NCBI GenBank assembly: GCA_019695095.1
Contig: JAIBAQ010000029.1
Span: 1-44,190 of the forward strand
Direction of reading: 5' to 3'
From: Candidatus Hydrogenedentota bacterium
Lineage (GTDB): Bacteria > Hydrogenedentota > Hydrogenedentia > Hydrogenedentales > SLHB01
Length of the DNA: 44,190 nucleotides
Shown here: positions 1 through 8,272 of the stretch, piece after piece
Position numbering within the stretch: position 1 is the stretch's first letter
Layout of the letters: every line of letters begins with the position of its first letter
Position numbers and translations under genes: made by a program
The notes under the pieces: model-generated
Told to the model about the DNA's origin: nothing
The model's input: only the letters and a program-made list of their open reading frames with translations
Database searches by the model: none

Positions 1-2
1 CA

Positions 3-602
3 GCCCTGCGCGACGAAGGCAAGATCCGCGAAATCGGCGTGTCGAACTTCGGCGCGACGGACTTGGCCGCATGGATGAGCGAGGGGACGTGCGTGTCCGA
101 CCAACTCGGCTATAACATCCTGTTTCGCGCCATCGAACACGAGGTGGTTCCCGCCTGTCGACAGCACAATCTCGGCATTCTGGCCTACCTGCCCTTGATG
201 CAGGGACTCCTCGCGGGTCGCTGGGATAGCGCCGACGACATGCCCATACCGCGGCGGCGATCACGGCACTTCTCGGGTGCCCGAGAAGGCACGCGGCACG
301 GCGAGCCCGGTTGCGAAGAACTGACCTTTCAAACGCTCGCGAAGATCCGCGCCGTGGCCGACGGTCTCGGACAACCCATGGCCAATGTTGCGCTGGCCTG
401 GCTCATGGCCCAACCCGGCGTAACCAGCGTCATCGTCGGCGCGCGCAGGCCCGATCAACTCGCTCGGAACCTCAAGTCCGTGGAATTGACGCTATCGAGC
501 GATACCTTGAAGGAGTTGGACTCAATCAGCCAACCACTGAAAGACTACTTCGGACTGAATGCAGACTTGTGGCTGGCGGAGAAAGAGCGGCGCGTGTTGT
601 GA
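3..602 (+). CDS. Aldo/keto reductase, C-terminal part (cut by window edge)
   Basis: The frame is open from base 3 and begins ALRDEGKIREIGVSNF, the strand-loop that follows the catalytic region in NAD(P)H-dependent aldo/keto reductases. About 200 residues are visible. The C-terminal half shows the cofactor-binding signature of the family (GVTSVIVGARRPDQLARNL), followed by the usual C-terminal helix. The residues that make up the catalytic tetrad (Asp, Tyr, Lys, His) would be mostly upstream of the window, so activity cannot be judged. The methionine-like GTG at 39 is internal, since the conserved GKIRE-IG stretch precedes it. The enzyme would reduce aldehydes or ketones in the cytoplasm; the substrate cannot be told from sequence. 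It is followed after 22 bases by the K+ channel gene on the same strand. Confidence 0.9.
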   Translation, partial: ALRDEGKIREIGVSNFGATDLAAWMSEGTCVSDQLGYNILFRAIEHEVVPACRQHNLGILAYLPLMQGLLAGRWDSADDMPIPRRRSRHFSGAREGTRHGEPGCEELTFQTLAKIRAVADGLGQPMANVALAWLMAQPGVTSVIVGARRPDQLARNLKSVELTLSSDTLKELDSISQPLKDYFGLNADLWLAEKERRVL

Positions 603-624
603 TGTCAACCACTGGGAGGCCACG

Positions 625-1416
625 ATGGATATTAGACGTCGCATTTGGGAGATCATTGAAGTCTCACGTGAGGGGGATAAGCTGAGCTATCTAGAGGATC
701 TTCTGATACTGGTCCTCGTTCTGCTAAGTGTGTCAGACACTGTGCTGATGTCTGTGAAACCACTCGCGGAGCAATACGGAGAGTTGTTCAATGGATTCGA
801 CACGTTTGTCATTGTTGTCTTTAGCGTCGAATATGCGGCCCGAATTCTCTTCTGTACGAGTGACCCTGAGTACAGACACCCAATATGGGGGCGGCTGCGC
901 CAAGCGTCTCGACCTCTCGTTATTCTCGATCTCCTGTCGATACTGCCTTTCTACATAAGCTGGTTGAGTCTTGACCTTATCTTTCTACGGGTATTTCGCG
1001 TCGCGCGAATCCTGCGGGTTGCTAAATTGGCTCGGTATGTGAGCGCATTCAACCTTATGACAGATGTTGTCCGCCGGAAACGTGAAGAGCTACTGGTGAC
1101 ACTGGGAATGATGGCGCTGCTTGTCATCGTGTCGTCCTGCCTGCTTTACGAAGCTGAGAATTCGGTGCAACCCACCAAATTCCCCGACATTCCTTCTAGC
1201 ATGTGGTGGGCAATCGCGACACTGACAACCGTTGGATACGGTGATGTATATCCAATTACCGGTATGGGGCAGTTTCTAGCATCCGTTACAGCAATTCTCG
1301 GAATTGGATTCTTTGCGCTTCCCACGGGAATTCTGGGTGCCGGATTTGTCGAAGAGATTCAGCGGAAGAAGGCTCCGCAACATTGTCCTCATTGCGGGAA
1401 AGCCATCCACAAATAA
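625..1416 (+). CDS. Voltage-gated-type potassium channel (Kv-like, 6TM)
   Basis: A 263-residue ion channel. The frame is open upstream to 559, but the ATG at 625 has a GGGAGG ribosome site at 614-619 and lies just after the reductase stop, so I chose it. Helices S1-S3 lie at about 23-112. An arginine-rich S4 follows at about 120-135 (FLRVFRVARILRVAKLARY). The pore carries the K+ selectivity filter TLTTVGYGDVYP (TVGYGD at 202-207), followed by S6. The protein ends in CPHCGKAIHK, half of a zinc-ribbon (two cysteines only), which could pair across subunits of the tetramer. It would sit in the inner membrane and conduct K+. Its codon use looks less GC-rich than the flagellar genes next to it. Confidence 0.93.
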   Translation: MDIRRRIWEIIEVSREGDKLSYLEDLLILVLVLLSVSDTVLMSVKPLAEQYGELFNGFDTFVIVVFSVEYAARILFCTSDPEYRHPIWGRLRQASRPLVILDLLSILPFYISWLSLDLIFLRVFRVARILRVAKLARYVSAFNLMTDVVRRKREELLVTLGMMALLVIVSSCLLYEAENSVQPTKFPDIPSSMWWAIATLTTVGYGDVYPITGMGQFLASVTAILGIGFFALPTGILGAGFVEEIQRKKAPQHCPHCGKAIHK

Positions 1417-1526
1417 TGCCGCAGCGTTATAGTCCGACCACACTTGTTATGCTGCTACGAAATAAAGGTGGCGCCGAGTGAGCATAATTGTAAACACAAG
1501 CGATCAAGCTGTGTGCGAACGATATC

Positions 1527-1551
1527 AATCCAAAATCCAAAATCCAAAATC
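1527..1551. repeat. Heptanucleotide tandem repeat, 3.5 copies of AATCCAA
   Basis: Three perfect copies of AATCCAA plus AATC. Read on the minus strand the array begins one base after the flhG stop codon and runs away from it as TTGGATT units. A near-identical array with the same TC prefix lies at 43094-43125, also directly behind a minus-strand stop codon. Confidence 0.9.
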
Positions 1552-1552
1552 A

Positions 1553-2416
1553 CTACCCGTTGCTTGCTAGCCCCAGGTTTTCCGCAATACGCCGGAAGAA
1601 CCCGGGCCGGTTCTCTTGAATGTCGCCGCGTTGGCGCTGCAGACGGAGCGCCAGTTCCTGCACACACCGCGTTGCAGGCGCCGCCGGATACCGCAGAACG
1701 AATGGATACGATTGCATGACGCTCTGCTGCACATGCGGGTCGCGTGGGATATAGCCCAGATACGACAAGCTGCGGCCCAGGAACTGTTGCGTCACATACG
1801 ACAGTTTGCTCGCTACGGCCTTCGCTTGCGCTTCGCTGACCACTTGATTGATGACAAGACGAAACACGGCATCGTCTCGGGTTTGATGAATCGTCTTGAT
1901 GGTTGCGTAGGCATCGACGATGGACGACGGTTCAGGAGTCGTTACGAGCAGTACTTCATCGGCCGCAGCCGCAAATGCCACCGCATTCTGGCCAATGCCG
2001 GCCATCGTGTCGATGATGATGAAGTCGTGTTCTTCCTGCAATTCGCGCAAGCCTTCAAGGACGTTGTTGCGCGCCGTCGGGCCCATATCGGCCATACGCG
2101 CCAACCCCGAACTCCCCGGAACCACTTTCATGTCGCCGGGCCCGTTCACCAGCACCTCTGCAATTTTGCGTTCGCCGAGTATCACATGTTGCAGGTTGTA
2201 GAGCGAGTTGAGCCCCAGCAGGACTTCAACGTTGGCCAGGCCGAGGTCCGCGTCCAGCACCACAACGCGCGCCCCGTTGTTCGCCAATGCGATCCCCAGG
2301 TTCACGCTCGTATTGGTCTTTCCGACGCCGCCTTTGCCGCTGGTGACGGCCATCACGCGCGCGCCGCGCTGATGATTCTTTACGAAGTCTCGAAGTCGTT
2401 GTGCTTGATCGGCCAC
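1553..2416 (-). CDS. flhG: FlhG, MinD-like ATPase controlling flagellar number
   Basis: A 287-residue ParA/MinD-family ATPase. It starts at a GTG (2416). Residues 3-9 read DQAQRLR, the N-terminal DQAxxLR motif that in this family stimulates the FlhF GTPase. The deviant Walker A is GKGGVGKT at 27-34, followed by the switch segment VVLDADLGLANVEVLLGL and the Walker B-like region around FIIIDTMAGIG. The C-terminal part contains hydrophobic residues suitable for a membrane-targeting helix. FlhG shuttles between membrane and cytoplasm and limits flagellar number and placement together with FlhF. It is the last gene of the flagellar operon, nine bases after flhF. No chemotaxis or fliA gene follows, which is unlike many operons of this type. 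Confidence 0.95.
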   Translation of the reverse strand: MADQAQRLRDFVKNHQRGARVMAVTSGKGGVGKTNTSVNLGIALANNGARVVVLDADLGLANVEVLLGLNSLYNLQHVILGERKIAEVLVNGPGDMKVVPGSSGLARMADMGPTARNNVLEGLRELQEEHDFIIIDTMAGIGQNAVAFAAAADEVLLVTTPEPSSIVDAYATIKTIHQTRDDAVFRLVINQVVSEAQAKAVASKLSYVTQQFLGRSLSYLGYIPRDPHVQQSVMQSYPFVLRYPAAPATRCVQELALRLQRQRGDIQENRPGFFRRIAENLGLASNG

Positions 2417-2425
2417 GGGTGCACC

Positions 2426-3787
2426 CTACCTTCCGTACAAAGTTCCGACTCGCGTCGAGCGGCCCTTCAAGACCAGCTCGGTAACGATATCGGATTGCGC
2501 CAAAACCAAGTCGTCGGGAACGTTCTGTCCCACGCTGAGATAACTGATCGGCAAGCCGCATTCGGCAGACATCGAGAAGAGCGTGCCGTAGCGGCGCGTC
2601 TCGTCCAGCTTCGAGTAGAACACCGAAGAGGGCGACAACGGCGCGAAGTTCGAGACAATCTGCTGTTGATCGTCCAATTGGGTGTTTGCCGCAAGCATCA
2701 ACATGATTTCGTGCGGATCACCCGCCACGAGCATTTCGCGCAACTCCCGCAATTGCCCCTTGTTGAACTGGCTGCCGCCCGCCGTGTCAATCAACACAAG
2801 ATCGTACGAATGAAACGCCGCGATAGCGCTCGCCATCTCCTTCGCGTCGTTCACGACCGTCATCGGAATGCCGATGATGTTCGCGAATACGCGAAGCTGT
2901 TCCGGGGCCGCCACGCGATAGGTGTCGGCCGTAATCAACGCGACCTGCATCCGTTCGCGCACGGCATACCGTGCCGCCAATTTGGCGAGGTTCGTCGTCT
3001 TTCCGACTCCGGTCGCTCCCACGAGCGCAATCCTGCGGCACGTGCCCGCGGTGACCGCGATTCCTCCCGTCACTCGCACTTGCCGTTGAACCTCATTCGC
3101 GAGCCGCTCCGCAAACACGCGCGGATTGCGCATCACTTCACGATCGCTATCGCGCACCGCAGCTGCCAACAAGGCCGCTGCTATCTTGCGCGACACCCCG
3201 GCATCAAGCAGCATCTTGTAGTGCGAGGCGTACTCGGTTGGCACGTTCGCGCCGGGAGTCTCCGCCACCAGCATCTCGACCAACTGCCGCAAGTCCGCGA
3301 TTTCCCGGCGAAGTACATCCGTCATGTTGGGCGCGGGCTGGGGGCGCTTAAACGGGACTACTGGAGATGGCGCGGCCTCGGCGGACTCCACCGGCCTCGG
3401 CGCAGGTTGCGAGGCAATGCGGCGCTGCGCTTCCGACACCAATTGCCTGAAATACGCCACGCTGTCGGCCACGGTTTCGTCCGAACCAACCGGGGCGTTC
3501 TCCTTGGCGGCGGGAGGGACGGTACGTGGCGCAGGAGCCAGATTGCCCGAAAGCGTGTTGGCGTATTTGCGCTCCGCCGCGCCAAGACTCCGCGTCGGAA
3601 ACTCTTTCCGCGCGACCGGGGCCGATGCAGTCAGTTCTACGAGCTTCTTTCCAAGGAAACCCAGCACGCCACCCTCCCTCACATGCGTAGTTCGAATCAC
3701 GACAGCGTCATCTCCAAGCTTCCGGCGCATCAAGGTGTACGCGTCGTCAAACGTCGATCCCCTGAATCGATGGAACTCCTGGGTCAT
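2426..3787 (-). CDS. flhF: FlhF, SRP-type GTPase for flagellar placement
   Basis: A 453-residue signal-recognition-particle family GTPase. The N-terminal basic region (about 1-60) is followed by a Pro/Ala-rich linker, then the N helical domain and the G domain. The P-loop is GATGVGKTT at 257-265, the next motif is ITADTYRVAAPEQLR, and the G3 motif reads DTAGGSQF at 334-341. Relatives usually have DTAGR here, so a conserved arginine is replaced by glycine (bases 2771-2788). The C-terminal part has the TKLDE-like motif as SKLDETRRYG. FlhF recruits the first flagellar components to the chosen site. Its ATG (3787) lies one base beyond the flhA stop (TAACATG), indicating translational coupling. 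Confidence 0.95.
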   Translation of the reverse strand: MTQEFHRFRGSTFDDAYTLMRRKLGDDAVVIRTTHVREGGVLGFLGKKLVELTASAPVARKEFPTRSLGAAERKYANTLSGNLAPAPRTVPPAAKENAPVGSDETVADSVAYFRQLVSEAQRRIASQPAPRPVESAEAAPSPVVPFKRPQPAPNMTDVLRREIADLRQLVEMLVAETPGANVPTEYASHYKMLLDAGVSRKIAAALLAAAVRDSDREVMRNPRVFAERLANEVQRQVRVTGGIAVTAGTCRRIALVGATGVGKTTNLAKLAARYAVRERMQVALITADTYRVAAPEQLRVFANIIGIPMTVVNDAKEMASAIAAFHSYDLVLIDTAGGSQFNKGQLRELREMLVAGDPHEIMLMLAANTQLDDQQQIVSNFAPLSPSSVFYSKLDETRRYGTLFSMSAECGLPISYLSVGQNVPDDLVLAQSDIVTELVLKGRSTRVGTLYGR

Positions 3788-3788
3788 G

Positions 3789-5870
3789 TTACTTGCTCAC
3801 CTGTCCTTCGCTCTCAAGTTTCACGGCCGGGTCGATCTCGTTAAACGACAACACGACTACTTTCGGAATCTTCCGCTCAACGATCCGGCGGAAATACCGG
3901 CGCACCTGCGCCGAAGTCAGTACAATGGGTTCTTGCCCAGCCATTACGAGTGGTTGAACGGCCTGCACCGTGTTACGCGCAATCGCGTCGGCGCGCGCCG
4001 GTTCCAAGGGAATGTACTCGCCCGTTTCCGCCTGCCGGATCGCGTCTATGATCTCCTTCTCCAGGTCCGGAGCCAGCGTGACCACGTGCAGACGGCTTTC
4101 GTCGTCAATGTATTCCGCGCAAATGTGTCGCGCCAACGCATGCCGCGAATATTCGGTAAGGATCTCCGGATCTTTCGTGCGTGGACCAAAGTCCGCCAGC
4201 ACTTCGAGTATTGTCTCCAAGTTTCGAATGGAGACGCGCTCGCGCAGCAGGTTCTGCAAGACCTTCTGCACTTCGCCCAGCGTCAAGATGCCCGGCACCA
4301 GCTCTTCAGTGACGCTCTTCGCCGTTTCCTTGATGTGATCGACAAGTCCTTGGACATCCTGACGCGTGAGGAGTTCGGGCGCATATGTCATCAGCAGTTC
4401 CGTGAAGTGCGTCGCCAATACCGCAGACGGTTCGACAATCGTGTAACCCAGGCGTTCTGCCCTGTCACGCTGGTTTGCGGCGACCCATACCGCCTTCAAT
4501 CCGAAGGCCGGTTCAACCGTCGGTATACCTCCGACTTCCTCCTCCACAATCCCGGGATTCATCGCGAGATAATGGTCGGGAACGATCTCGTAGCGCGCGA
4601 TTTCCGCGTCGCGCAGCTTGACTCGATACTCATTCGGCCGAAGCCGCATGTTATCCACAATCCGCACAACGGGGACGATGAATCCCATTTTGGAAGCCAT
4701 TTGCTGGCGGATAATTTGAATGCGCGTGAGCAAGTCGCCGCCTTGTTTGGGGTCGGCCATCGCGATGAGCCCGTAACCCAATTCGATCTTGAGCGGATCG
4801 ACTACCAGCAGCGCTTCCGTCTTCGGCGGCTCCTCTTTCACCTTCGCCTGGCGTTCCGCGGCCTCTTTCGCCTCCGCGGCAGCCTTGTCGCGTCGCGCGG
4901 TTGCGCCGGATTGATAAGCCAGTGCACCCAACAGTGCCGCCACGATCATGAACGGCAGCGTCGGCATCCCCGGCACAACGCCAAACAACGCCAACAGCAC
5001 CGCGCTCAGTCCGATAGCCCGCGGATACCGCGTCAATTGCTTTGTCATGTCGGCGCCGAGATTGTCTTCGGTGGCTGTGCGTGTAACGATAAGGCCCGCT
5101 GCCGTCGACACAATCAGCGCCGGCACCTGCGTAACCAGTCCATCGCCGATGGTTAACCGCGTGTACACTTGCACGGCATCGGTAAGTTCCGTGCCCATCA
5201 TGACGACCCCGATGAACAAGCCGCCCAGAATGTTCACAATCGTGATGATCAGGCCCGCAACCGCGTCGCCGCGCACGAATTTCGTCGCGCCGTCCATGGC
5301 CCCATAAAAGTCGGCTTCCCGCTCGATGGTGCGCCGGCGTTGCCGCGCCTGTTGCTCGGAGATAAGTCCTGCGTTCAGGTCCGCGTCCACGCCCATCTGC
5401 TTACCAGGCATGGCGTCCAACGTGAAGCGGGCCGCGACTTCTGAGATGCGCGTCGCGCCTCGCGTAATCACCACGAACTGAATGATGACGAGGATCGAGA
5501 AGATTACGATACCTACAACGTAGCTGCCGCTCGTCACGAATGTCCCGAATGCCTCAATCACCTTGCCCGCGTTTGCGTTCGATAGAATCAACCTCGTTGA
5601 CGCAACGTTAAGACTCAAGCGAAACAGGGTTAACATAAGTAACAGCGATGGGAAGACCGCGAAATCCAACGGATGCTGTAGGTAGATCGCGCCCATCAGC
5701 ACCACCACGGAAAGAGAGATGTTCAGCGTGAGCAGAATGTCCAGCATCCACGTGGGTATCGGAAGCACGAGCACAAGCAGAATACCCACCGTGCAGACGG
5801 CCAACGCAATGTCCTGATTGCGGAAAAGGGCCGGCCGCTGGTCCAGCATCTCTTGTTGCGATACCGCCAC
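3789..5870 (-). CDS. flhA: FlhA, flagellar type III export gate protein
   Basis: A full-length 693-residue FlhA of the FHIPEP family. The N-terminal half holds about eight membrane helices, starting at LAVCTVGILLVLVLPIPT. It includes the cytoplasmic FHIPEP signature loop RFTLDAMPGKQMGVDADLN, where conserved charged residues couple export to the proton gradient. A linker rich in Lys/Glu/Ala follows at about 320-350, then the cytoplasmic domain that forms the nonameric ring and docks export chaperones (from about 355). The GTG start at 5870 fits the family; an in-frame ATG seven codons later is the alternative. The gene is 35 bases after flhB and one base before flhF. Confidence 0.96.
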   Translation of the reverse strand: MAVSQQEMLDQRPALFRNQDIALAVCTVGILLVLVLPIPTWMLDILLTLNISLSVVVLMGAIYLQHPLDFAVFPSLLLMLTLFRLSLNVASTRLILSNANAGKVIEAFGTFVTSGSYVVGIVIFSILVIIQFVVITRGATRISEVAARFTLDAMPGKQMGVDADLNAGLISEQQARQRRRTIEREADFYGAMDGATKFVRGDAVAGLIITIVNILGGLFIGVVMMGTELTDAVQVYTRLTIGDGLVTQVPALIVSTAAGLIVTRTATEDNLGADMTKQLTRYPRAIGLSAVLLALFGVVPGMPTLPFMIVAALLGALAYQSGATARRDKAAAEAKEAAERQAKVKEEPPKTEALLVVDPLKIELGYGLIAMADPKQGGDLLTRIQIIRQQMASKMGFIVPVVRIVDNMRLRPNEYRVKLRDAEIARYEIVPDHYLAMNPGIVEEEVGGIPTVEPAFGLKAVWVAANQRDRAERLGYTIVEPSAVLATHFTELLMTYAPELLTRQDVQGLVDHIKETAKSVTEELVPGILTLGEVQKVLQNLLRERVSIRNLETILEVLADFGPRTKDPEILTEYSRHALARHICAEYIDDESRLHVVTLAPDLEKEIIDAIRQAETGEYIPLEPARADAIARNTVQAVQPLVMAGQEPIVLTSAQVRRYFRRIVERKIPKVVVLSFNEIDPAVKLESEGQVSK

Positions 5871-5905
5871 GCCTTACACGCTCCCCATTGTCGCTAAGCC
5901 GTACA

Positions 5906-7021
5906 TCATCGCGCGCCTGCCAGAGTGGACATGTTGCGCGCCCGCTCACGACGCTTCTCTATGCGCCGATCGATGCGATACACGAATGACAACACCTCGG
6001 CCACCGCCCGGAAGAGATTCTCCGACACCGGCTGACCCACTTCGATGTTCTTGAACAAGGCTCGCGCCAGTTCGGGTTTCTCTACGATGGGCACCTGATT
6101 CTCTTCCGCGATTTGGCGGATGCGCTGCGCCAGCAATCGCGCTCCCTTGGCAACGACGACGGGAGCGGCCATGGTGTCCATGTCGTACCGCAACGCGACG
6201 GCGAATCGGACCGGGTTGGTAATAATGACGTCTGCTGTGGGCACCTCAGCCATCATGCGCTTCATCGCCATCTGGCGCTGTATCTGCCGAATCCGCTGCT
6301 TGATGCGCGGATCCCCTTCCATGCTGCGCGCTTCTTCCTTGGCTTCTTGGACTGTCATCCGAAGATCCTGCCGGTGCTGCCAGTACTGGTATCCGAAATC
6401 CGCCAAGCCCAGGATGAGCATCGCAAGGACTACTCGCAGCCAAATCGCCGCCGCAAGCGATGCGATGCCCGATATTGCTCCCATCGGCGTCAAGTAGGCT
6501 ATCCCATAAATCTCGTCGATGCGGTCGCGCATGGCTACATAAACGATATACATGATGAGCACAAGCTTAAGAACCGATTTGACGAGTTCCACGAGCGTTC
6601 GCGGCGAGAAGAACTTCTTGAACCCGCTAATTGGATTCAACCGGTTGAATTTCGGCGCCAGCGCTTTGGGCGTATACACGAAACCGGTCTGAATCACGTT
6701 CATCGTCGTGCCCGCCAACAGCATTAGAACGCAGAACGGCAAGAGCAAACGGCCCAGGCGCAACAGCGTGAACATGGCCAAATCGATGAACGCGTCCGTG
6801 TCCGGAGAAAACTGCGTTATATTGCCGAAGAAGAACTGGGTGCTTTCCACGAGGCCTTCGAACATGTCCGAACCCGAATACCAGAAGATGCCAAGCGCGA
6901 CCGCCAACGACCATGCCGCGTTGAGGTCCTGACTCTTGGCAATGTTCCCTTCCTCGCGCGCCTTCGATATCTTCTGCGCTGACGCGGGTAGGGACTTCTC
7001 TCCACCGGTATCTTCGGCCAT
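5906..7021 (-). CDS. flhB: FlhB, flagellar export switch protein with a variant cleavage motif
   Basis: A 371-residue FlhB/SctU-family protein. It opens with the typical GEKSLPASAQKISKAREEG segment, then has four membrane helices between about 35 and 215, a basic linker (KEEARSMEGDPRIKQRIRQ) and the cytoplasmic domain. FlhB normally cleaves itself between Asn and Pro of a conserved NPTH motif, switching export from hook to filament. Here the site reads NPVR (269-272, bases 6206-6217): Asn and Pro are kept, Thr and His are lost. Flanking residues fit the family well (ADVIIT before, FAVALRYD after). The ATG at 7021 follows fliR by six bases. I see no frameshift, so the change is a true substitution. 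Confidence 0.95.
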   Translation of the reverse strand: MAEDTGGEKSLPASAQKISKAREEGNIAKSQDLNAAWSLAVALGIFWYSGSDMFEGLVESTQFFFGNITQFSPDTDAFIDLAMFTLLRLGRLLLPFCVLMLLAGTTMNVIQTGFVYTPKALAPKFNRLNPISGFKKFFSPRTLVELVKSVLKLVLIMYIVYVAMRDRIDEIYGIAYLTPMGAISGIASLAAAIWLRVVLAMLILGLADFGYQYWQHRQDLRMTVQEAKEEARSMEGDPRIKQRIRQIQRQMAMKRMMAEVPTADVIITNPVRFAVALRYDMDTMAAPVVVAKGARLLAQRIRQIAEENQVPIVEKPELARALFKNIEVGQPVSENLFRAVAEVLSFVYRIDRRIEKRRERARNMSTLAGAR

Positions 7022-7027
7022 GTCCCG

Positions 7028-7798
7028 TTATGCCATCCCTCGTATCGCCGTACCCACATTCTCGAACATCCGCTCGAACATGCCGTCCAGCAGACTCAAG
7101 TACGCCGTCAACGATATCGCCACCAGCAACAACGCCATCGCGATTGTCACCGGGAATCCCACGACAAAAAGGTGTACCTGCGGGATGAGGCGACTGAGAA
7201 GCCCCATCGTCAGGTATGCCAGCAACAGCGCTCCCACTGCGGGCGCCGCAATCATGATTCCGTCGTAGAACATGGCTCGTCCCCACGAGCTTACTTCCCA
7301 CAAGAGGGCGGGATTTGCCTGAAACCCACCCAGGGGGATCGTTTCGAAAGACGCCGCCAGCGCCCGAATCATCAGGTGATGCGCGTCCAGCACGAGCAAG
7401 TACAGCGCCGCCAGCAGAAACAGAAAGAAGCCGAAGATGGGTACCTGTGTCTCCAGGGCCGGATTGAACACGTTGATTAACGAGAATCCGCTCATCATGT
7501 CCAGAATTTGTCCCGCCACTTGAATCGCCGCGAACGTCAGCGTCATGACGAACCCAATGACGATCCCAATCAGCAATTCTCCCATTCCGTACAACGCAAA
7601 CCCCACGGCATCATCCGGAATCGGCGTATCCAACCGCCCGATTGCCGGAGTAATCAACATTGCCGTCAGGCCAACCAAGCCAATCTTCGCCGTGGTTGGA
7701 AAATTGCGCGAGCCAATAACCGGCGCTGTCATGATGAGCCCGCTGAAGCGCACCACGACCAGGAGGAAGACTTTGAAAACCTCAACCTCGAATACCAT
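7028..7798 (-). CDS. fliR: FliR, flagellar export channel subunit
   Basis: A 256-residue, six-helix membrane protein of the FliR/SctT family. The N-terminus (VFLLVVVRFSGLIMTAPVIG, then SRNFPTTAKIGL) and the middle segment ELLIGIVIGFVMTLTFAA are diagnostic. FliR builds the helical entry portal of the flagellar export channel with FliP and FliQ and contacts FlhB. The gene lies between fliQ (56 bases upstream) and flhB (six bases downstream), the standard fliQ-fliR-flhB order. Confidence 0.95.
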   Translation of the reverse strand: MVFEVEVFKVFLLVVVRFSGLIMTAPVIGSRNFPTTAKIGLVGLTAMLITPAIGRLDTPIPDDAVGFALYGMGELLIGIVIGFVMTLTFAAIQVAGQILDMMSGFSLINVFNPALETQVPIFGFFLFLLAALYLLVLDAHHLMIRALAASFETIPLGGFQANPALLWEVSSWGRAMFYDGIMIAAPAVGALLLAYLTMGLLSRLIPQVHLFVVGFPVTIAMALLLVAISLTAYLSLLDGMFERMFENVGTAIRGMA

Positions 7799-7854
7799 GC
7801 GATCGTGTCATCCCGATTCACACGGTCCTCACCCCAAGGCCGGACCGCGAATCG

Positions 7855-8124
7855 TCATCTCACTATGGACATAAACCCGCCGAAGATCGGCTCCACATAG
7901 CCCAACAACATACCCACCATCCATGGCATGAACAGCACAAAGGCCGCCATCACCACCACGATCTTTGGTACGAACGTGAGAGTGATTTCCTGTATCTGCG
8001 TTACCGACTGAAAAATGCTGATGATTAGCCCCACCACCATCCCGGAAAGCAGCATCGGCGCCGACACCAAGAGGGTGATGTACATGGCATTGCGGCCAAG
8101 TTCGAGGACGGTGTCTTCAGTCAT
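7855..8124 (-). CDS. fliQ: FliQ, flagellar export channel subunit
   Basis: An 89-residue protein with two membrane helices, the normal length of FliQ/SctS. The motif IISIFQSVTQIQEITLTFVP between the helices is characteristic. Four copies normally wrap a FliP5FliR1 core. It is the first gene of the operon. The ATG at 8124 is preceded on the minus strand by GGGGACTGGGA as a possible ribosome site. The gene that usually comes just before it, fliP, is not in this window: the upstream 360 bases are non-coding and then the strand reverses. Confidence 0.95.
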   Translation of the reverse strand: MTEDTVLELGRNAMYITLLVSAPMLLSGMVVGLIISIFQSVTQIQEITLTFVPKIVVVMAAFVLFMPWMVGMLLGYVEPIFGGFMSIVR

Positions 8125-8236
8125 ATTCCCAGTCCCCTGCTCGCGAGTAAGCTAACCTGTTGAAATAGAATGATATAGTTCAAAATAGCCCCCCAATCCG
8201 GACCGGCCATCCCACCGGTAGGGACTGGTTTTGTCT

Positions 8237-8272
8237 AGCAGGCAAGATACCACAATATATAGAGGTTGTCAA
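8237..8272 (-). promoter_or_regulatory. Sigma-70 promoter of the fliQ operon
   Basis: On the minus strand a perfect TTGACA (8272-8267) is followed by a 17-base spacer and TATCTT (8249-8244), with a TGG extended -10. Transcription would start near 8237, giving a leader of about 110 bases before fliQ. The -35 box lies inside the 14-base perfect palindrome TTGTCAATTGACAA (8266-8279), a likely operator. I found no sigma-54 (GG-N10-GC) or sigma-28 (TAAA-N15-GCCGATAA) match here. Confidence 0.7.

Noticed and set aside
559-624. Upstream start for the K+ channel
   Set aside because: The added residues overlap the reductase end and are not hydrophobic; the ATG at 625 has a good ribosome site.
1527-1551. 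Tandem heptamers as a CRISPR array
   Set aside because: There are no spacers and no cas genes.
1616-3844. 742-residue open frame on the plus strand antisense to flhG and flhF
   Set aside because: It mirrors conserved flagellar genes, is rich in Arg and His, and has no domain; high GC makes long antisense frames common.
3324-5156. 610-residue plus-strand frame antisense to flhF and flhA
   Set aside because: Same reason; the opposite strand carries unmistakable family motifs.
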